NCBI RefSeq assembly: GCF_017565305.1
Contig: NZ_JAGEKP010000005.1
Coordinates: 124,001-188,000 of the forward strand
Source: Leifsonia sp. TF02-11
GTDB lineage: Bacteria > Actinomycetota > Actinomycetes > Actinomycetales > Microbacteriaceae
Reading direction: 5' to 3'
Length of the DNA: 64,000 bases
This document shows, one piece after another, positions 54,435 through 62,783 of this stretch. Both the position numbers and the translations under genes were made by a program. Under the pieces are notes generated by a model, which was not told the DNA's origin, did not search any database, and worked only from the letters and a program-made list of their open reading frames with translations. Positions within the stretch are counted from its first letter, which is position 1. Each line of letters starts with the position of its first letter.

Positions 54435-54913
54435 GCGTTCCGCTCCGATTCCGATTCCGCCTCTGGCTCTGTCGCCCGCGCCGGCTCTGCCTCCAGCGCC
54501 TGCGCCGCCGTCTTCGCGCGCGGCATCCACGCCACGGTGAGCACTCCGCCGATCGAGCTCAGCAGCATCCCGATGAAGAAGCCGCCGAGGTTGACGCCGA
54601 TGAGCGAATACACCGCGACCGCGAGTGCGATCACGCCGTAGAAGATCCGATGCGCCGGCATCGCGATCGCGAGCACGCCGAGCAGCACCAGCAGCACGGG
54701 GATGATCGTCGCCTGCAGGCCCTCGATGCCGAGCTGCACGTGGATGCGGCCCAGGTCGAGCTGACCCGAGAAGAACATCTCGACGCCTCCGAGCGCCGTC
54801 AGCAGTCCGCCGACGAACGGGCGTTGCCGACGCCAGGCGCGGAACCGCTGCCGCCGCGTGGGCGACGGAGTGTCTGCCGTCGCCGCGTGCGCGGCCGGGC
54901 GACTCAGAAGCAT
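54431..54913 (-). CDS. DUF6114 membrane protein
   Basis: A 160-residue membrane protein: an N-terminal Ala/Arg-rich tail, the conserved entry RFRAWRRQRPFVGGLLTALGGVEMFFSG, and four hydrophobic segments ending near 140; a Glu/Ala tail follows. It matches the DUF6114 family, always seen near DUF6230 proteins. It is coupled by 10-bp and 4-bp overlaps to the flanking genes, so the three are made together. Function unknown. Confidence 0.85.
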   Translation of the reverse strand: MLLSRPAAHAATADTPSPTRRQRFRAWRRQRPFVGGLLTALGGVEMFFSGQLDLGRIHVQLGIEGLQATIIPVLLVLLGVLAIAMPAHRIFYGVIALAVAVYSLIGVNLGGFFIGMLLSSIGGVLTVAWMPRAKTAAQALEAEPARATEPEAESESERNA

Positions 54914-55500
54914 CCCTTCGATCCGTCCGTCAGCTGCACGTGCATGCCGGTGAGCGTGAAGACCGAGGCCTGCGTGCTCCACGCGGTCTGCTGCAGGTGC
55001 GTGATCGTCACGGTGTCGGCGTCCTGGGCGAAGTCGCCGGGTGCGCCCTTCGCCGCGGTGTTCACGGTCGAGGCGTCGACGCCGATCCGGATGTTGTGGA
55101 ACTCGGAGTCGCCGGCCAGGTCGGTCATCCCGATCTGCAGGTCGGAGGCGCTGGCGGGGTTGCCGCCGCCGCCGGCGGTGATCAGCATGCCGACCTTGCC
55201 GAGCGGGGTGTCGGTGACGACGGACTGGCAGAGGTCGGCGAGCGTCGCGGACTTGATGTTCGCGATCGCGACCTGGTGCTGCTTGCCCGCGGTGTCGGGC
55301 GCGACGCCCGCGTACTGCGAGAAGCCTGTGCCGTCGAGTTTGGAGGCGCTGATCTGGAACTGGCTGCCGGAAACCGCGAACGAGACGGGCACGGCACCCT
55401 GGGCGACTCCGGTCATGAGCAGGGCGGACACCACGGCGACGGGCACGGCGGCGAGCATGATTCGTCCGGCGTGCGAGCCGGCGAGCTTGCGGAACTTCAT
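54904..55500 (-). CDS. DUF6230 exported protein
   Basis: A 198-residue secreted protein: basic start, signal helix at about 15-33 (IMLAAVPVAVVSALLMTGVA), then a beta-rich body with VPVSFAVSGSQFQISASKLDGTGFSQYAG and two or more cysteines (LCQSVV, SKGCF at the end). This matches the DUF6230 family, once loosely labelled cholesterol esterase in Streptomyces, though no catalytic triad is visible. CAGGAGG lies before the ATG. It is the first gene of the operon and is read from a promoter inside the TetR operator. Confidence 0.85.
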   Translation of the reverse strand: MKFRKLAGSHAGRIMLAAVPVAVVSALLMTGVAQGAVPVSFAVSGSQFQISASKLDGTGFSQYAGVAPDTAGKQHQVAIANIKSATLADLCQSVVTDTPLGKVGMLITAGGGGNPASASDLQIGMTDLAGDSEFHNIRIGVDASTVNTAAKGAPGDFAQDADTVTITHLQQTAWSTQASVFTLTGMHVQLTDGSKGCF

Positions 55501-55562
55501 CGATCCTCCTGTTCGGGGGCTTGACAGCGACGGTGCGGTCGTTCCCACTGAGAGAGTAGACG

Positions 55563-55583
55563 CTATTGACGAGTTGTCAATAG
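55563..55583. promoter_or_regulatory. TetR operator and promoter of the DUF6230 operon
   Basis: CTATTGAC-GAGTT-GTCAATAG is a perfect palindrome with 8-bp arms. On the minus strand its right arm contains TTGACA as a -35, with TACTCT as -10 after 16 bp, so a bound repressor would block the operon promoter. It lies 73 bp before the TetR start. Confidence 0.8.
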
Positions 55584-55655
55584 TCGGCCGAATGGAGGAC
55601 GGGCCGACCGTTCCGACCACACGGCTGCGGGGCCGCGCGCTAGTACGCTCGATGC

Positions 55656-56246
55656 ATGGACACCGACCGGCGCACCCGACTGACCCCGGACGAGCGCCGG
55701 GCGCAGCTGGTGGCGCTGGGCGTCGAACACCTCGCCGACCACCCCCTCGACTCGCTGACCATCGAAGAGCTGTCGGCCCAGGCGGGGGTCTCGCGAGCGC
55801 TGCTGTTCCACTACTTCGGCTCCAAGCAGGGGCTGCACACGGAGGTGGTGCGCACCGCGCGCGACAGCATGCTGCACGCGACCGAACCGATCCCCGAACT
55901 GCCGCCACGCGAGCGCCTGCACGACACGCTGGAACGCATCGTCACGTTCGTCCGCGACCACAGCGGCACGTTCTACTCGCTGGTCCGCGGCGTCGCGAGC
56001 GGCGACACGGAGGTCAGGGCCGTTGTCGAGGAGGCCAGGGCGGAGCAGGCGGAGCGCATCATCGCGGTCTTCCTCGAGCTCGGCGCGGCCGACGTTCCGC
56101 TGCTGCGCATCGGTCTGCGCTCCTGGATCGCGTTCGCGGAGGACGTGCTGGTCGCGAGCGCGATCGGTACCGATCTGCCGTCGGAGAGCATCGTCGACTT
56201 CCTCGAGCGCAGCGCGGACGGTGTCGTCGCCGCCGTGCCGCGCTAG
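55656..56246 (+). CDS. TetR/AcrR-family regulator, likely repressor of the DUF6230 operon
   Basis: A 196-residue regulator. The helix-turn-helix is LTIEELSAQAGVSRALLFHYFGSKQGLHTEVV at about 36-67. The C-terminal ligand domain includes LLRIGLRSWIAFAEDVLVASAIG, a segment duplicated 780 bp downstream. It is divergent from the DUF6230 operon, with a palindromic operator between. The ligand is unknown; since neighbours are envelope proteins, a lipid or envelope stress signal is a guess. Confidence 0.9.
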   Translation: MDTDRRTRLTPDERRAQLVALGVEHLADHPLDSLTIEELSAQAGVSRALLFHYFGSKQGLHTEVVRTARDSMLHATEPIPELPPRERLHDTLERIVTFVRDHSGTFYSLVRGVASGDTEVRAVVEEARAEQAERIIAVFLELGAADVPLLRIGLRSWIAFAEDVLVASAIGTDLPSESIVDFLERSADGVVAAVPR

Positions 56247-56482
56247 CTGCCCTCCTCGACGGGCTGTGAACGCGCGAGCGAGTCGAGGAACTTCGCGAGG
56301 CGGAGCTCGCTCAAAGGGGTCAGACACCGAAAATGCCGGTCGCCTTCCCGTGCGGACCATCGCGCAAAGTCGAGGTGCTCGAACCACGTGTGGCCATAGA
56401 GGGTGCCCTCTACCGAAACCAATCGGTGAAGGTCCGGCCCGAACCTCCACGCCTGGCGAGCGCCAGCAACGTCGTCCCGCAA
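56243..56482 (-). pseudogene. Fragment of an unrecognised gene (lower GC patch)
   Basis: A 79-codon minus-strand frame reads RDDVAGARQAWRFGPDLHRL, then WFEHLDFARWSAREGDRHFRCL, a well-structured protein-like sequence. The only start is TTG 56482; the frame is open further upstream to a stop at 56534 without a good start, so the N-terminus seems lost. It is in the same frame as the gene at 56534-56746. No family recognised. Its end overlaps the TetR stop by 4 bp. Confidence 0.4.
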
Positions 56483-56533
56483 GCCATCGGACGACTCAAA
56501 TCCCCGAACCCGCTCAAGTCGCCGCAGGCGAAT

Positions 56534-56746
56534 TCACCGATGCCTTTTCGTTGAGTGAGCTCTGTTTGCCTGTCGTGAGATGCGTGCGGCCGTAGAGGCA
56601 GCGACCGCCGCTCCAAGCGCCAACGAAACCGCGATTGCGACAGGCAGCGAGAAGCTTCCGTTGATCCACATCATGCATCCGAATGACGCGGACGCAACCC
56701 CAAAGCCCAGAAGCGTCGACAGTATGTATTGCGTCTGATTGTGCAT
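56534..56746 (-). CDS. Small two-helix membrane protein
   Basis: A 70-residue protein with two hydrophobic segments (ILSTLLGFGVASASFGCMMW and LPVAIAVSLALGAAVAAST) and a basic end (RQANRAHSTKRHR). Base composition is AT-richer than that of neighbouring genes, which suggests an acquired patch. Start ATG 56746. No family recognised. The gap 56747-56886 before the TetR relic shows no gene; it holds an AT-rich stretch around 56817-56850. Confidence 0.5.
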   Translation of the reverse strand: MHNQTQYILSTLLGFGVASASFGCMMWINGSFSLPVAIAVSLALGAAVAASTAARISRQANRAHSTKRHR

Positions 56747-56886
56747 GGTTACAGTCTAATGTGAGCCTCGCGACACCCCTGCCGTACCTTTACGCATCTG
56801 GCCCCGTCAGCCGCATGAATGTTAAAGCTAGCGCGTAGGGTGGTAAATATGAGATGCCGTCTTGATCAAGAAAGAAGGCCGTGTGC

Positions 56887-57008
56887 AGATCGGCCTGCAC
56901 TCGTGGATCGCCTTCGCGGAGGACGTGCTGGTCGCGAGGGCGCTCCCGTTGGCACGTTTCGCCGGCTTCCTGGGGAGCCGACGGACGGCGTGCGCGGGCG
57001 GGCCTGAG
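56887..57008 (+). pseudogene. Relic of a second TetR regulator gene
   Basis: The segment 56887-56941 is a near copy of 56107-56161 in the intact TetR gene: both encode (I)GL(R/H)SWIAFAEDVLVA. Here it is attached to unrelated upstream sequence and a short tail rich in Arg/Ala, with no helix-turn-helix part, so it is a broken copy. The direct repeats flank the AT-richer patch 56165-56886, which suggests insertion by recombination or partial duplication. Confidence 0.65.
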
Positions 57009-57010
57009 CC

Positions 57011-57337
57011 TCAGATCCCCTCTTCGTCGAGGTCGTCCTGGGTCAGGATGCCGTCGTCGGGGTCGCCTTCCGGGTCGTGCTCGTCGTAGTCGGGCTCGGC
57101 TTCGCGCTGGTTGCCCGCGGTCGGGCCGTCGTTGCCGTCGCCGGGGCCGTCCCACACGGTCTCACCGGCGACGCCGTCCGTGGTGACCAGCTCGTCGGCG
57201 AAGTCGGCCTCCGCGATCGGGTCGTCCAGTGCGTAGTCGACCTCGCCGTCTCCGGGGTCGATCCAGCCGGCGGTGTCTCCCGCGTCGGAGTCGCCGATGG
57301 CCGGGTCGTCGGAGCCGTCTTCGGGGATGCGGTCCAT
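57011..57337 (-). CDS. Acidic cytoplasmic protein of unknown function
   Basis: A 108-residue protein strongly rich in Asp/Glu/Gly (MDRIPEDGSDDPAIGDSDAG, DYALDDPIAEADFADEL, QDDLDEEGI). No hydrophobic segment. The start ATG 57337 is preceded by TGAGGAG. Its composition resembles that of the small proteins after 2820 and of many Actinomycetota low-complexity hypothetical proteins. Function unknown. Confidence 0.6.
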   Translation of the reverse strand: MDRIPEDGSDDPAIGDSDAGDTAGWIDPGDGEVDYALDDPIAEADFADELVTTDGVAGETVWDGPGDGNDGPTAGNQREAEPDYDEHDPEGDPDDGILTQDDLDEEGI

Positions 57338-57400
57338 GCTCGTCTCCTCACCTGCGCGTTCGCGCCGAACGTACACCCGCAGGCCGCCGCCGCAGAAGAC

Positions 57401-57438
57401 GGGAGGCGCCGCCGCGAACGATCGCGGCGACGCCTCCC
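57401..57438 (-). terminator. Terminator hairpin after the DsbA-like gene
   Basis: GGGAGGCG-c-CGCCGCGA (57401-57417) pairs with TCGCGGCG-a-CGCCTCCC (57422-57438) around an ACGA loop, with a single C/A mismatch. It ends the minus-strand DsbA transcript. Confidence 0.8.
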
Positions 57439-57457
57439 GGTCGGGAAGGTCGGCGGG

Positions 57458-58366
57458 TCAGCTCGCCTTCGGGAAGGTGTAGCTGCCGCTCGAGCCGGCG
57501 TCCTTCACGGCCGCCTGGACGAACGCGGCGAACTGGTCGGCGTTGGTGAAGGTGCCCTGGTAACGCTCGCCGTTGACGAACACCGTCGGGGTGCCGAAGC
57601 CGCCGTTCCGCGGGTCCTTGAGCTGCGAGTTCGACACGGCCTCGGTGGTCCGGTTGGTGACGAACTTGGCGAAGGTCTGGTCGTTGACGCACGTCGTGAT
57701 CGCCGACGAGCTGACACCTGCGCCCTTGAACAGCTCCAGCATCTTGGCGTTCGTGAGTCCCGAGCCGGTCTTCTCGTCCGGCTGGTTGGCGAACAGTGCG
57801 CTGTTGACGTCGAAGAACTTGTCCGGTTCGTAGTTGGCCACGCACGATGCCGCCGCGCCGGCGCGGGTCGAGTACTGGTTGTTCGTCGGGGAGTCGAGGA
57901 TGGCGACGGGGTGGATCTCGAGCGTCGCGGTGCCCTCCGACATCCACTGCTTCATCTGGGCGGAGTTCGTGGTCTCGAACTGGTCGCAGAAGGGGCACTG
58001 GTAGTCGAGCCAGATCTGGATGTGCGCAGTCTTGCCGTCGAGGGTCTGCGTCGTCGGCGTGGGCTTGGCGCCCTGCGCGATCGCGGGAGTGGTGACGGCC
58101 TTGTCCGACTGGGTGAGCAGGATTCCGCCGCTGAGCATGTTCTTGGGGTTGGCGACGTTGTTGGACGCGCTCACGCTGGTGAAGATCACGACGCCCACGA
58201 TCGTGAGGACGGCGATGATGCCGACGATCACCGAGCTCTGCACGATGACCTTGCGACGCTTGGCCTTCTTGGCGGCCTCCTCGCGCATCTTCCGCGCCGT
58301 CTCGCGCGCCTCGGCGCGGCGGTCGTTCTTGGTGGGGGTGGTAGCGCCTCTGCCTGTAGCAGCCAT
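57458..58366 (-). CDS. DsbA-like thiol-disulfide protein, membrane anchored
   Basis: A 302-residue protein: a basic, Ala/Lys/Arg-rich cytoplasmic start (about 1-39), one helix at about 40-65, then a periplasm-side thioredoxin_4/DsbA domain with CPFC at residues 124-127 (WLDYQCPFCDQF). A cis-Pro TPTVFVNG and a C-terminal end YTFPKAS complete the fold. Two further cysteines (AAASCVANY, ITTCVNDQ) may form a structural disulfide. It likely promotes disulfide formation in exported proteins, several of which are encoded in this window. No VKOR partner is adjacent. Confidence 0.9.
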   Translation of the reverse strand: MAATGRGATTPTKNDRRAEARETARKMREEAAKKAKRRKVIVQSSVIVGIIAVLTIVGVVIFTSVSASNNVANPKNMLSGGILLTQSDKAVTTPAIAQGAKPTPTTQTLDGKTAHIQIWLDYQCPFCDQFETTNSAQMKQWMSEGTATLEIHPVAILDSPTNNQYSTRAGAAASCVANYEPDKFFDVNSALFANQPDEKTGSGLTNAKMLELFKGAGVSSSAITTCVNDQTFAKFVTNRTTEAVSNSQLKDPRNGGFGTPTVFVNGERYQGTFTNADQFAAFVQAAVKDAGSSGSYTFPKAS

Positions 58367-58466
58367 TCAGGTCATTCCGTTTCCGAGGTGGTCAGGTCTC
58401 CGGGACAAGCGTATGGGTCTTTTCCTTTGGATGCGCTGTGGCGCGGCTGCGTAACGCGCCCGCATC

Positions 58467-59726
58467 TCACCCGCGAACTGCCGCCCCCACGGCATCCCCC
58501 ACGGGGACGAGCCGCTGCAGCTGCGTCACGTGCGCCGGCGTGAGGTCGGCCAGCCGGGGAACCTCCAGCAGCTTCATGGTGCGCACGACCTGGTCGCCGA
58601 GGATCTGGATGGTGCGGTCGACGCCCGCTCGGCCGCCCGCCATCAGGCCGTAGAGGTAGGCGCGGCCGATCAGCGTGAACTTCGCGCCGAGCGCGTACGC
58701 GGCGACGATGTCCGCGCCGTTCATGATGCCGGTGTCGATCGCGACCTCCGTGCGGTCGCCGACGGCCTCGACGACCTTGGGCAGCAGGTGGAAGGGGATC
58801 GGCGCCCGGTCGAGCTGGCGGCCGCCGTGGTTGGAGAGGACGATGCCGTCGACGCCGAGGTCGACGAGTTTCCGGGAGTCCTCGACGTTCTGGACGCCCT
58901 TGACGACGATCTTGCCCGGCCACATGCTCCGGATGATGTCGAGGTCGGCGAAGCTGATCGACGGGTCCATCGCCGCGTCGAGCAGCTCGCCGACGGTTCC
59001 GCCGGTCGACGACAGCGACGCGAACTCCAGCTTGGGCGTCGTGAGGAAGTCGTACCACCACCACGGCCGGGGGATCGCGTTGAGCACCGTGCCGAGCGTG
59101 AGCTGCGGAGGGATGGAGAACCCGTTGCGCTTGTCGCGCAGCCGTGCGCCGGCGACCGGGGTGTCGACCGTGAAGAAGAGTGTGTCGAAACCGTTCGCGG
59201 CGGCACGGCGGACGAGCTCGTAGGAGATCTCCCGGTCGCGCATCACGTACAGCTGAAACCAGTTGCGACCCGTCGGGTTGGCGGCCTTGACGCCCTCGAT
59301 CGAGGTCGTGCCCAGCGTCGACAGCGTGAACGGGATGCCCGCGGCGCCGGCCGCGCCCGCGCCGGCCACTTCGCCCTCCGTCTGCATCAGTCGGGTGAAG
59401 CCGGTGGGCGCGATCCCGAACGGCATCGCCGAGGGGCCTCCCCAGATCTCGCACGAGGTGTCGACCGTGGAGACGTCGCGCAGGATCGACGGATGGAACT
59501 CGATGTCCTGGAACGCCTGGCGGGCGCGGGCGAGCGAGAGCTCGCCCTCCGCCGCGCCCTCCGTGTAGTCGAACGCGGCCTTCGGCGTGCGGCGCTTCGC
59601 GATGGTGCGCAGGTCTTCGATGGTGAGGGCGGCGCTCAGCCGGCGCTTTTTCGCGTCGAGCTCCGGCTTCTTGAACGACATGAGCTCGAGGAGCTCGGCG
59701 GGCTTGGGGAGTTGGCGGGTGACCAT
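58467..59726 (-). CDS. lldD: FMN-dependent alpha-hydroxy-acid dehydrogenase (L-lactate dehydrogenase-like)
   Basis: A 419-residue TIM-barrel flavoprotein. It contains [14 protein letters not shown] near 40-55, [18 protein letters not shown], the catalytic signature SNHGGRQLD with its His and Arg, and the phosphate loop ([19 protein letters not shown]). This matches actinobacterial LldD-type lactate dehydrogenases, although other 2-hydroxy acids are possible. It follows the FadR-type regulator gene by 10 bp on the same strand, so both are controlled from the triple operator. The symbol is a best guess. Confidence 0.88.
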   Translation of the reverse strand: MVTRQLPKPAELLELMSFKKPELDAKKRRLSAALTIEDLRTIAKRRTPKAAFDYTEGAAEGELSLARARQAFQDIEFHPSILRDVSTVDTSCEIWGGPSAMPFGIAPTGFTRLMQTEGEVAGAGAAGAAGIPFTLSTLGTTSIEGVKAANPTGRNWFQLYVMRDREISYELVRRAAANGFDTLFFTVDTPVAGARLRDKRNGFSIPPQLTLGTVLNAIPRPWWWYDFLTTPKLEFASLSSTGGTVGELLDAAMDPSISFADLDIIRSMWPGKIVVKGVQNVEDSRKLVDLGVDGIVLSNHGGRQLDRAPIPFHLLPKVVEAVGDRTEVAIDTGIMNGADIVAAYALGAKFTLIGRAYLYGLMAGGRAGVDRTIQILGDQVVRTMKLLEVPRLADLTPAHVTQLQRLVPVGDAVGAAVRG

Positions 59727-59736
59727 GTTCGTGTGC

Positions 59737-60507
59737 CTAACGTGCGTCGGTGGACCGGGACAGGGGGTGGGACGAGGTCGTGCGGGAGGGTGCCGCGGCG
59801 CCGGGCGCATCCGGCGCGGCGTCGCGGTAGTAGTCGCTGATGTGGTCGCGGACACGGGCGCGCGCCGCCGCAGGGTCGCCGGCGTCGATCGCGTCGATCA
59901 GGCCGCGGTGCTCGGCGCGCAGCCGCGCGGCCATGGCCTCCCAGTCGGGAAGGCGTGCTGCGCCGGCGAGCACGTAACCCTCGATCGAGCTGCGGAGGCC
60001 CGCCATCGTGGTCGCGACGACGGTGTTGCCGGCCGCTTCGGCGAGCGAGAGGTGGAACTGCGCGTCGAGCGCCAGGAACTCCGCGGCCGTCAAGGCCGGG
60101 TCGTCCATCGCGTCGAGGAGGTGACGCGCATCGGCGAGCTCGACGTGCGGCGCGCGTTCGGCCAGTTCGCCGGCGACGGACGTCTCCAGCAGCAGTCGCG
60201 TGCTCACCACGTCGGCGACGGGGAAGCCGCTCGCGGCGACCTGGAGGCGCATCAGCGACTGCATCCCGCCGAGCGGCCGGGCGACGATGATGGCGCCGGA
60301 GCTCGGCCCCGATCCGGTCTGCGTGCGGATCAGGCCCATGGCCTCCAGCACGCGAACCGCCTCGCGCACGCTGGAGCGTGCGACGCCGAACTCGGCCGCG
60401 AGCGCGCGCTCGGGGGGCAGATGGTCGCCCGGTCGCAGCCGGCCGTCGACGAGGCGTTCCTCGATGCGGGCGAGCACGCTCTCCCACGCCTTCGGCTCGG
60501 TGTCCAC
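59737..60507 (-). CDS. FadR-subfamily GntR regulator (lactate-utilisation type)
   Basis: A 256-residue regulator. The GntR winged helix is at about 8-70 ([39 protein letters not shown]), and a C-terminal FCD domain follows with His-containing helices ([28 protein letters not shown]) expected to bind a metal and the effector. The GTG start at 60507 is the first in frame. It probably represses its own operon with lactate or a related acid as inducer, as in LldR; three operators lie just upstream. Confidence 0.9.
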   Translation of the reverse strand: MDTEPKAWESVLARIEERLVDGRLRPGDHLPPERALAAEFGVARSSVREAVRVLEAMGLIRTQTGSGPSSGAIIVARPLGGMQSLMRLQVAASGFPVADVVSTRLLLETSVAGELAERAPHVELADARHLLDAMDDPALTAAEFLALDAQFHLSLAEAAGNTVVATTMAGLRSSIEGYVLAGAARLPDWEAMAARLRAEHRGLIDAIDAGDPAAARARVRDHISDYYRDAAPDAPGAAAPSRTTSSHPLSRSTDAR

Positions 60508-60533
60508 GCCGTCTCCTCGCGCGTCGTCTCCTG

Positions 60534-60570
60534 TGGTCGGACCGTGTGGTCAGACCATGTGGTCCGACCA
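60534..60570. promoter_or_regulatory. Triple 11-bp palindromes upstream of the FadR-type regulator
   Basis: TGGTCnGACCA-type palindromes occur three times with a 13-bp period: 60534-60544 (one mismatch), 60547-60557 and 60560-60570. GntR/FadR operators commonly have a TGGTC-type half-site, so this is the likely binding site of the regulator encoded 27 bp away. Confidence 0.8.
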
Positions 60571-60623
60571 CACGATACCATCATCCTCCACGGTTGCGAC
60601 CAGCAGCTGGGGAGAGGAAGGAG

Positions 60624-62069
60624 TCAGTCGGCGACGGAAGCGGCGCGACCGAGCTCCACGTCCTCCACGCGCGAGCGCGGCATGACCAGGCCCGCCACGA
60701 TCGTGAGCACGGCGACCACCGCGACGGAGACGAACACGGCGGTCGACGCGCTCTGTACGGCGGCGGGGGAGTGCGGACCGCCGGAGGTCGACAGGATGAT
60801 GGCGTTGGCGATCGCGCCGAACACCGCGACGCCGACCGCGCTGCCGATGGAGCGGGCGAACATGTTGGTTCCGGTGACGACGCCCCGCTCGCTCCACGAG
60901 ACGCTCGACTGGGCGGCGATCAGCGTGGGCGTGGCGACGAGTCCCATCCCGAGACCGACGATGAAGCAGCTCACCGCCACGTACAGCACGCTCGGCGCGA
61001 CGCTGGTGGCCGCGAGGACGGTCGTGCCGAGGATGGCGATGCCCGTGCCGAGCAGGGCGGTGTTGCGGAAGCCGATCCGCAGGTAGAAGCGTCCGGACAC
61101 GCTCGCCGCGAGGGGCCAGCCGAGGGTCAGCGCGGCGACCGCGAGCCCCGAGACGAGGGGAGGAACTCCGATCGTCGACTCCAGGTAGGTCGGCACGTAG
61201 GAGGTGAGGCCGATCAGGATGGCGCCGATGCCCAGCGAGACCAGAGTCGTCGTGACCAGCAGCCGCCTCGAGAAGACCCACAGCGGCAGCACCGGCTCTG
61301 CCGCCCTCCGCTCCACGAGCGCGAAGGCGACGAGCAGGAGGCCGCCGAGCGCGAAGGCGCCGATGCTCCAGACCGAGTTCCAGGCCCAGGCCTGGCCGCC
61401 CTCGAGCACCGCGAGGATGAGCAGCGACATCCCGGCCGTGAGCAGCGCAGAGCCGGCGTAGTCGATGCGGTGGGGTTTGCGCTCGATGTTCTCGTGGAAC
61501 GCGCGGATCAGCATCCACGCGGCCAGGATGCACAGCGGCACGTTGACGAAGAAGATCCACCGCCACGACAGGAACTGCGAGAACAGCCCGCCAAGCGTCG
61601 GCCCGACCACCGAGGAGATCGCCCACACGCTCGCGAGGTAGCCCTGCGTCTTCGCGCGCTCGGCGACCGTGTAGATGTCGCCCGCGATCGTCATCGACAT
61701 CGGCTGGATGGCGCCGGCGCCGAGGCCCTGCAGTGCGCGGAAGGCGATCAGCGCAGGCATCGACCAGGCGAAGCCGCACAGGATCGAGCCGACGAAGAAC
61801 AGGCCGATGCCGGCCAGGACGATTGGTTTGCGGCCGACCGTGTCGGACAGCTTGGCGTAGACGGGGACGGAGACCGCCTGGGCGAGCAGGTAGATCGAGA
61901 AGAGCCACGGGAACTGCGCGAATCCGCCGAGGTCGCTGACGATGGACGGCACCGCCGTCGCGAGGATCGTCGCATCGATCGCGACGAGCCCGGTGGTCAG
62001 CATCAGTGCGATCAGGATGGGGCCGCGCTCGGAGCGGAAGCCCACGCTGGCTCGGGAGATTTCGTTCAT
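60624..62069 (-). CDS. DHA2-type MFS drug efflux pump
   Basis: A 481-residue, 14-helix transporter with DHA2 motifs: TTGLVAIDATILATAVPSIV (motif D1), AKLSDTVGRKP (motif A), RALQGLGAGAIQPMSMTI (motif B) and SVVGPTLGGLF (motif C). The ATG at 62069 is preferred over TTG 62081. It is divergent from the ArsR-like gene at 62163, so its expression may depend on that regulator. The drug range is unknown. Confidence 0.92.
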   Translation of the reverse strand: MNEISRASVGFRSERGPILIALMLTTGLVAIDATILATAVPSIVSDLGGFAQFPWLFSIYLLAQAVSVPVYAKLSDTVGRKPIVLAGIGLFFVGSILCGFAWSMPALIAFRALQGLGAGAIQPMSMTIAGDIYTVAERAKTQGYLASVWAISSVVGPTLGGLFSQFLSWRWIFFVNVPLCILAAWMLIRAFHENIERKPHRIDYAGSALLTAGMSLLILAVLEGGQAWAWNSVWSIGAFALGGLLLVAFALVERRAAEPVLPLWVFSRRLLVTTTLVSLGIGAILIGLTSYVPTYLESTIGVPPLVSGLAVAALTLGWPLAASVSGRFYLRIGFRNTALLGTGIAILGTTVLAATSVAPSVLYVAVSCFIVGLGMGLVATPTLIAAQSSVSWSERGVVTGTNMFARSIGSAVGVAVFGAIANAIILSTSGGPHSPAAVQSASTAVFVSVAVVAVLTIVAGLVMPRSRVEDVELGRAASVAD

Positions 62070-62120
62070 CCCTGTCAACAACCGGAGCGGGGCCGGATCA
62101 TTCCCGTTCGGGGTGAACGA

Positions 62121-62184
62121 GTCCGCTTGACGTGAAAGACAGTGTGGCGCAAACTCTGAAACATGTCTTTCACATCAAGCGGAC
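62121..62184. promoter_or_regulatory. 21-bp inverted repeat spanning the ArsR-like gene start
   Basis: The arms at 62121-62141 (beginning GTCCGCTTGACGTGAAAGAC) and 62164-62184 are inverse copies with a single mismatch and 22 bases between. The second arm covers the start codon region of the ArsR-like gene. It is suitable for operator binding and, if transcribed, as an mRNA hairpin. Confidence 0.8.
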
Positions 62185-62783
62185 GGCCGGAGGACCGGCG
62201 GACGGTCACCGATCCACGCGCGCTGCGCGCCCTGGCCCATCCGCTGCGGCTCGCGCTGCTCGACCACCTCTTGTCGTTCGGGGCGCGCACCGCCAGCGAG
62301 TGCGCGGAAGCCGTCGGCTCGACGCCCTCCAACTGCAGCTACCACCTGCGCGCGCTCGCGCGCTTCGGCCTGGTCGAGCGGGTGGACGCCGAGGACGGGC
62401 GGGAGCGACCGTGGCAGTCGACGGCCACGGGCCTCCAACTCGGCCGCGCGGACGACCCCGGCGTCCGGCTCGGAGAGGACACCGTCGAGCGCTTCTTCGC
62501 CGACCGCCAGATCGACGAGGAGGCCGCCCGGTTGCACCGCGCGATCGCCCAGCGCGACAGCGTGCCGCCGGCCTGGCGCGAGGCGAGCATCCTCGCGGGC
62601 TACGCCCTGCGGATCACCCCGGAGGAGCTGCGTGAACTGGGCGAGCGCCTGGACGCGCTGATCCGCCCGTACATCGGGCTCACCCGCGACGACGCCCCGA
62701 GCGACAGCGCCGTCGTCGCGCTCAACCTCAGTGCGTTCCTCCACCCGGACGCGGTGCCGCCGCAGGAGGGGAGCGGATCATGA
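62163..62783 (+). CDS. ArsR-like winged-helix regulator (HTH_20 type)
   Basis: A 206-residue regulator. The winged helix is at about 18-80 (DPRALRALAHPLRLALLDHL, ECAEAVGSTPSNCSYHLRALARFGLVERV). The C-terminal half is helical with no metal-binding Cys pairs, so it is probably not a metal sensor. ATG 62163 was chosen because the next codons follow the family start and no good site lies upstream. Its stop overlaps the MFS start. It probably represses the following MFS gene and perhaps the divergent DHA2 pump. Confidence 0.88.
   Translation: MSFTSSGRPEDRRTVTDPRALRALAHPLRLALLDHLLSFGARTASECAEAVGSTPSNCSYHLRALARFGLVERVDAEDGRERPWQSTATGLQLGRADDPGVRLGEDTVERFFADRQIDEEAARLHRAIAQRDSVPPAWREASILAGYALRITPEELRELGERLDALIRPYIGLTRDDAPSDSAVVALNLSAFLHPDAVPPQEGSGS

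Noticed and set aside
56849-57007. Short plus-strand ORF starting at ATG 56849 in the TetR-relic region
   Set aside because: Its sequence is an Arg-rich out-of-frame reading of the relic; the relic frame shows the true origin.
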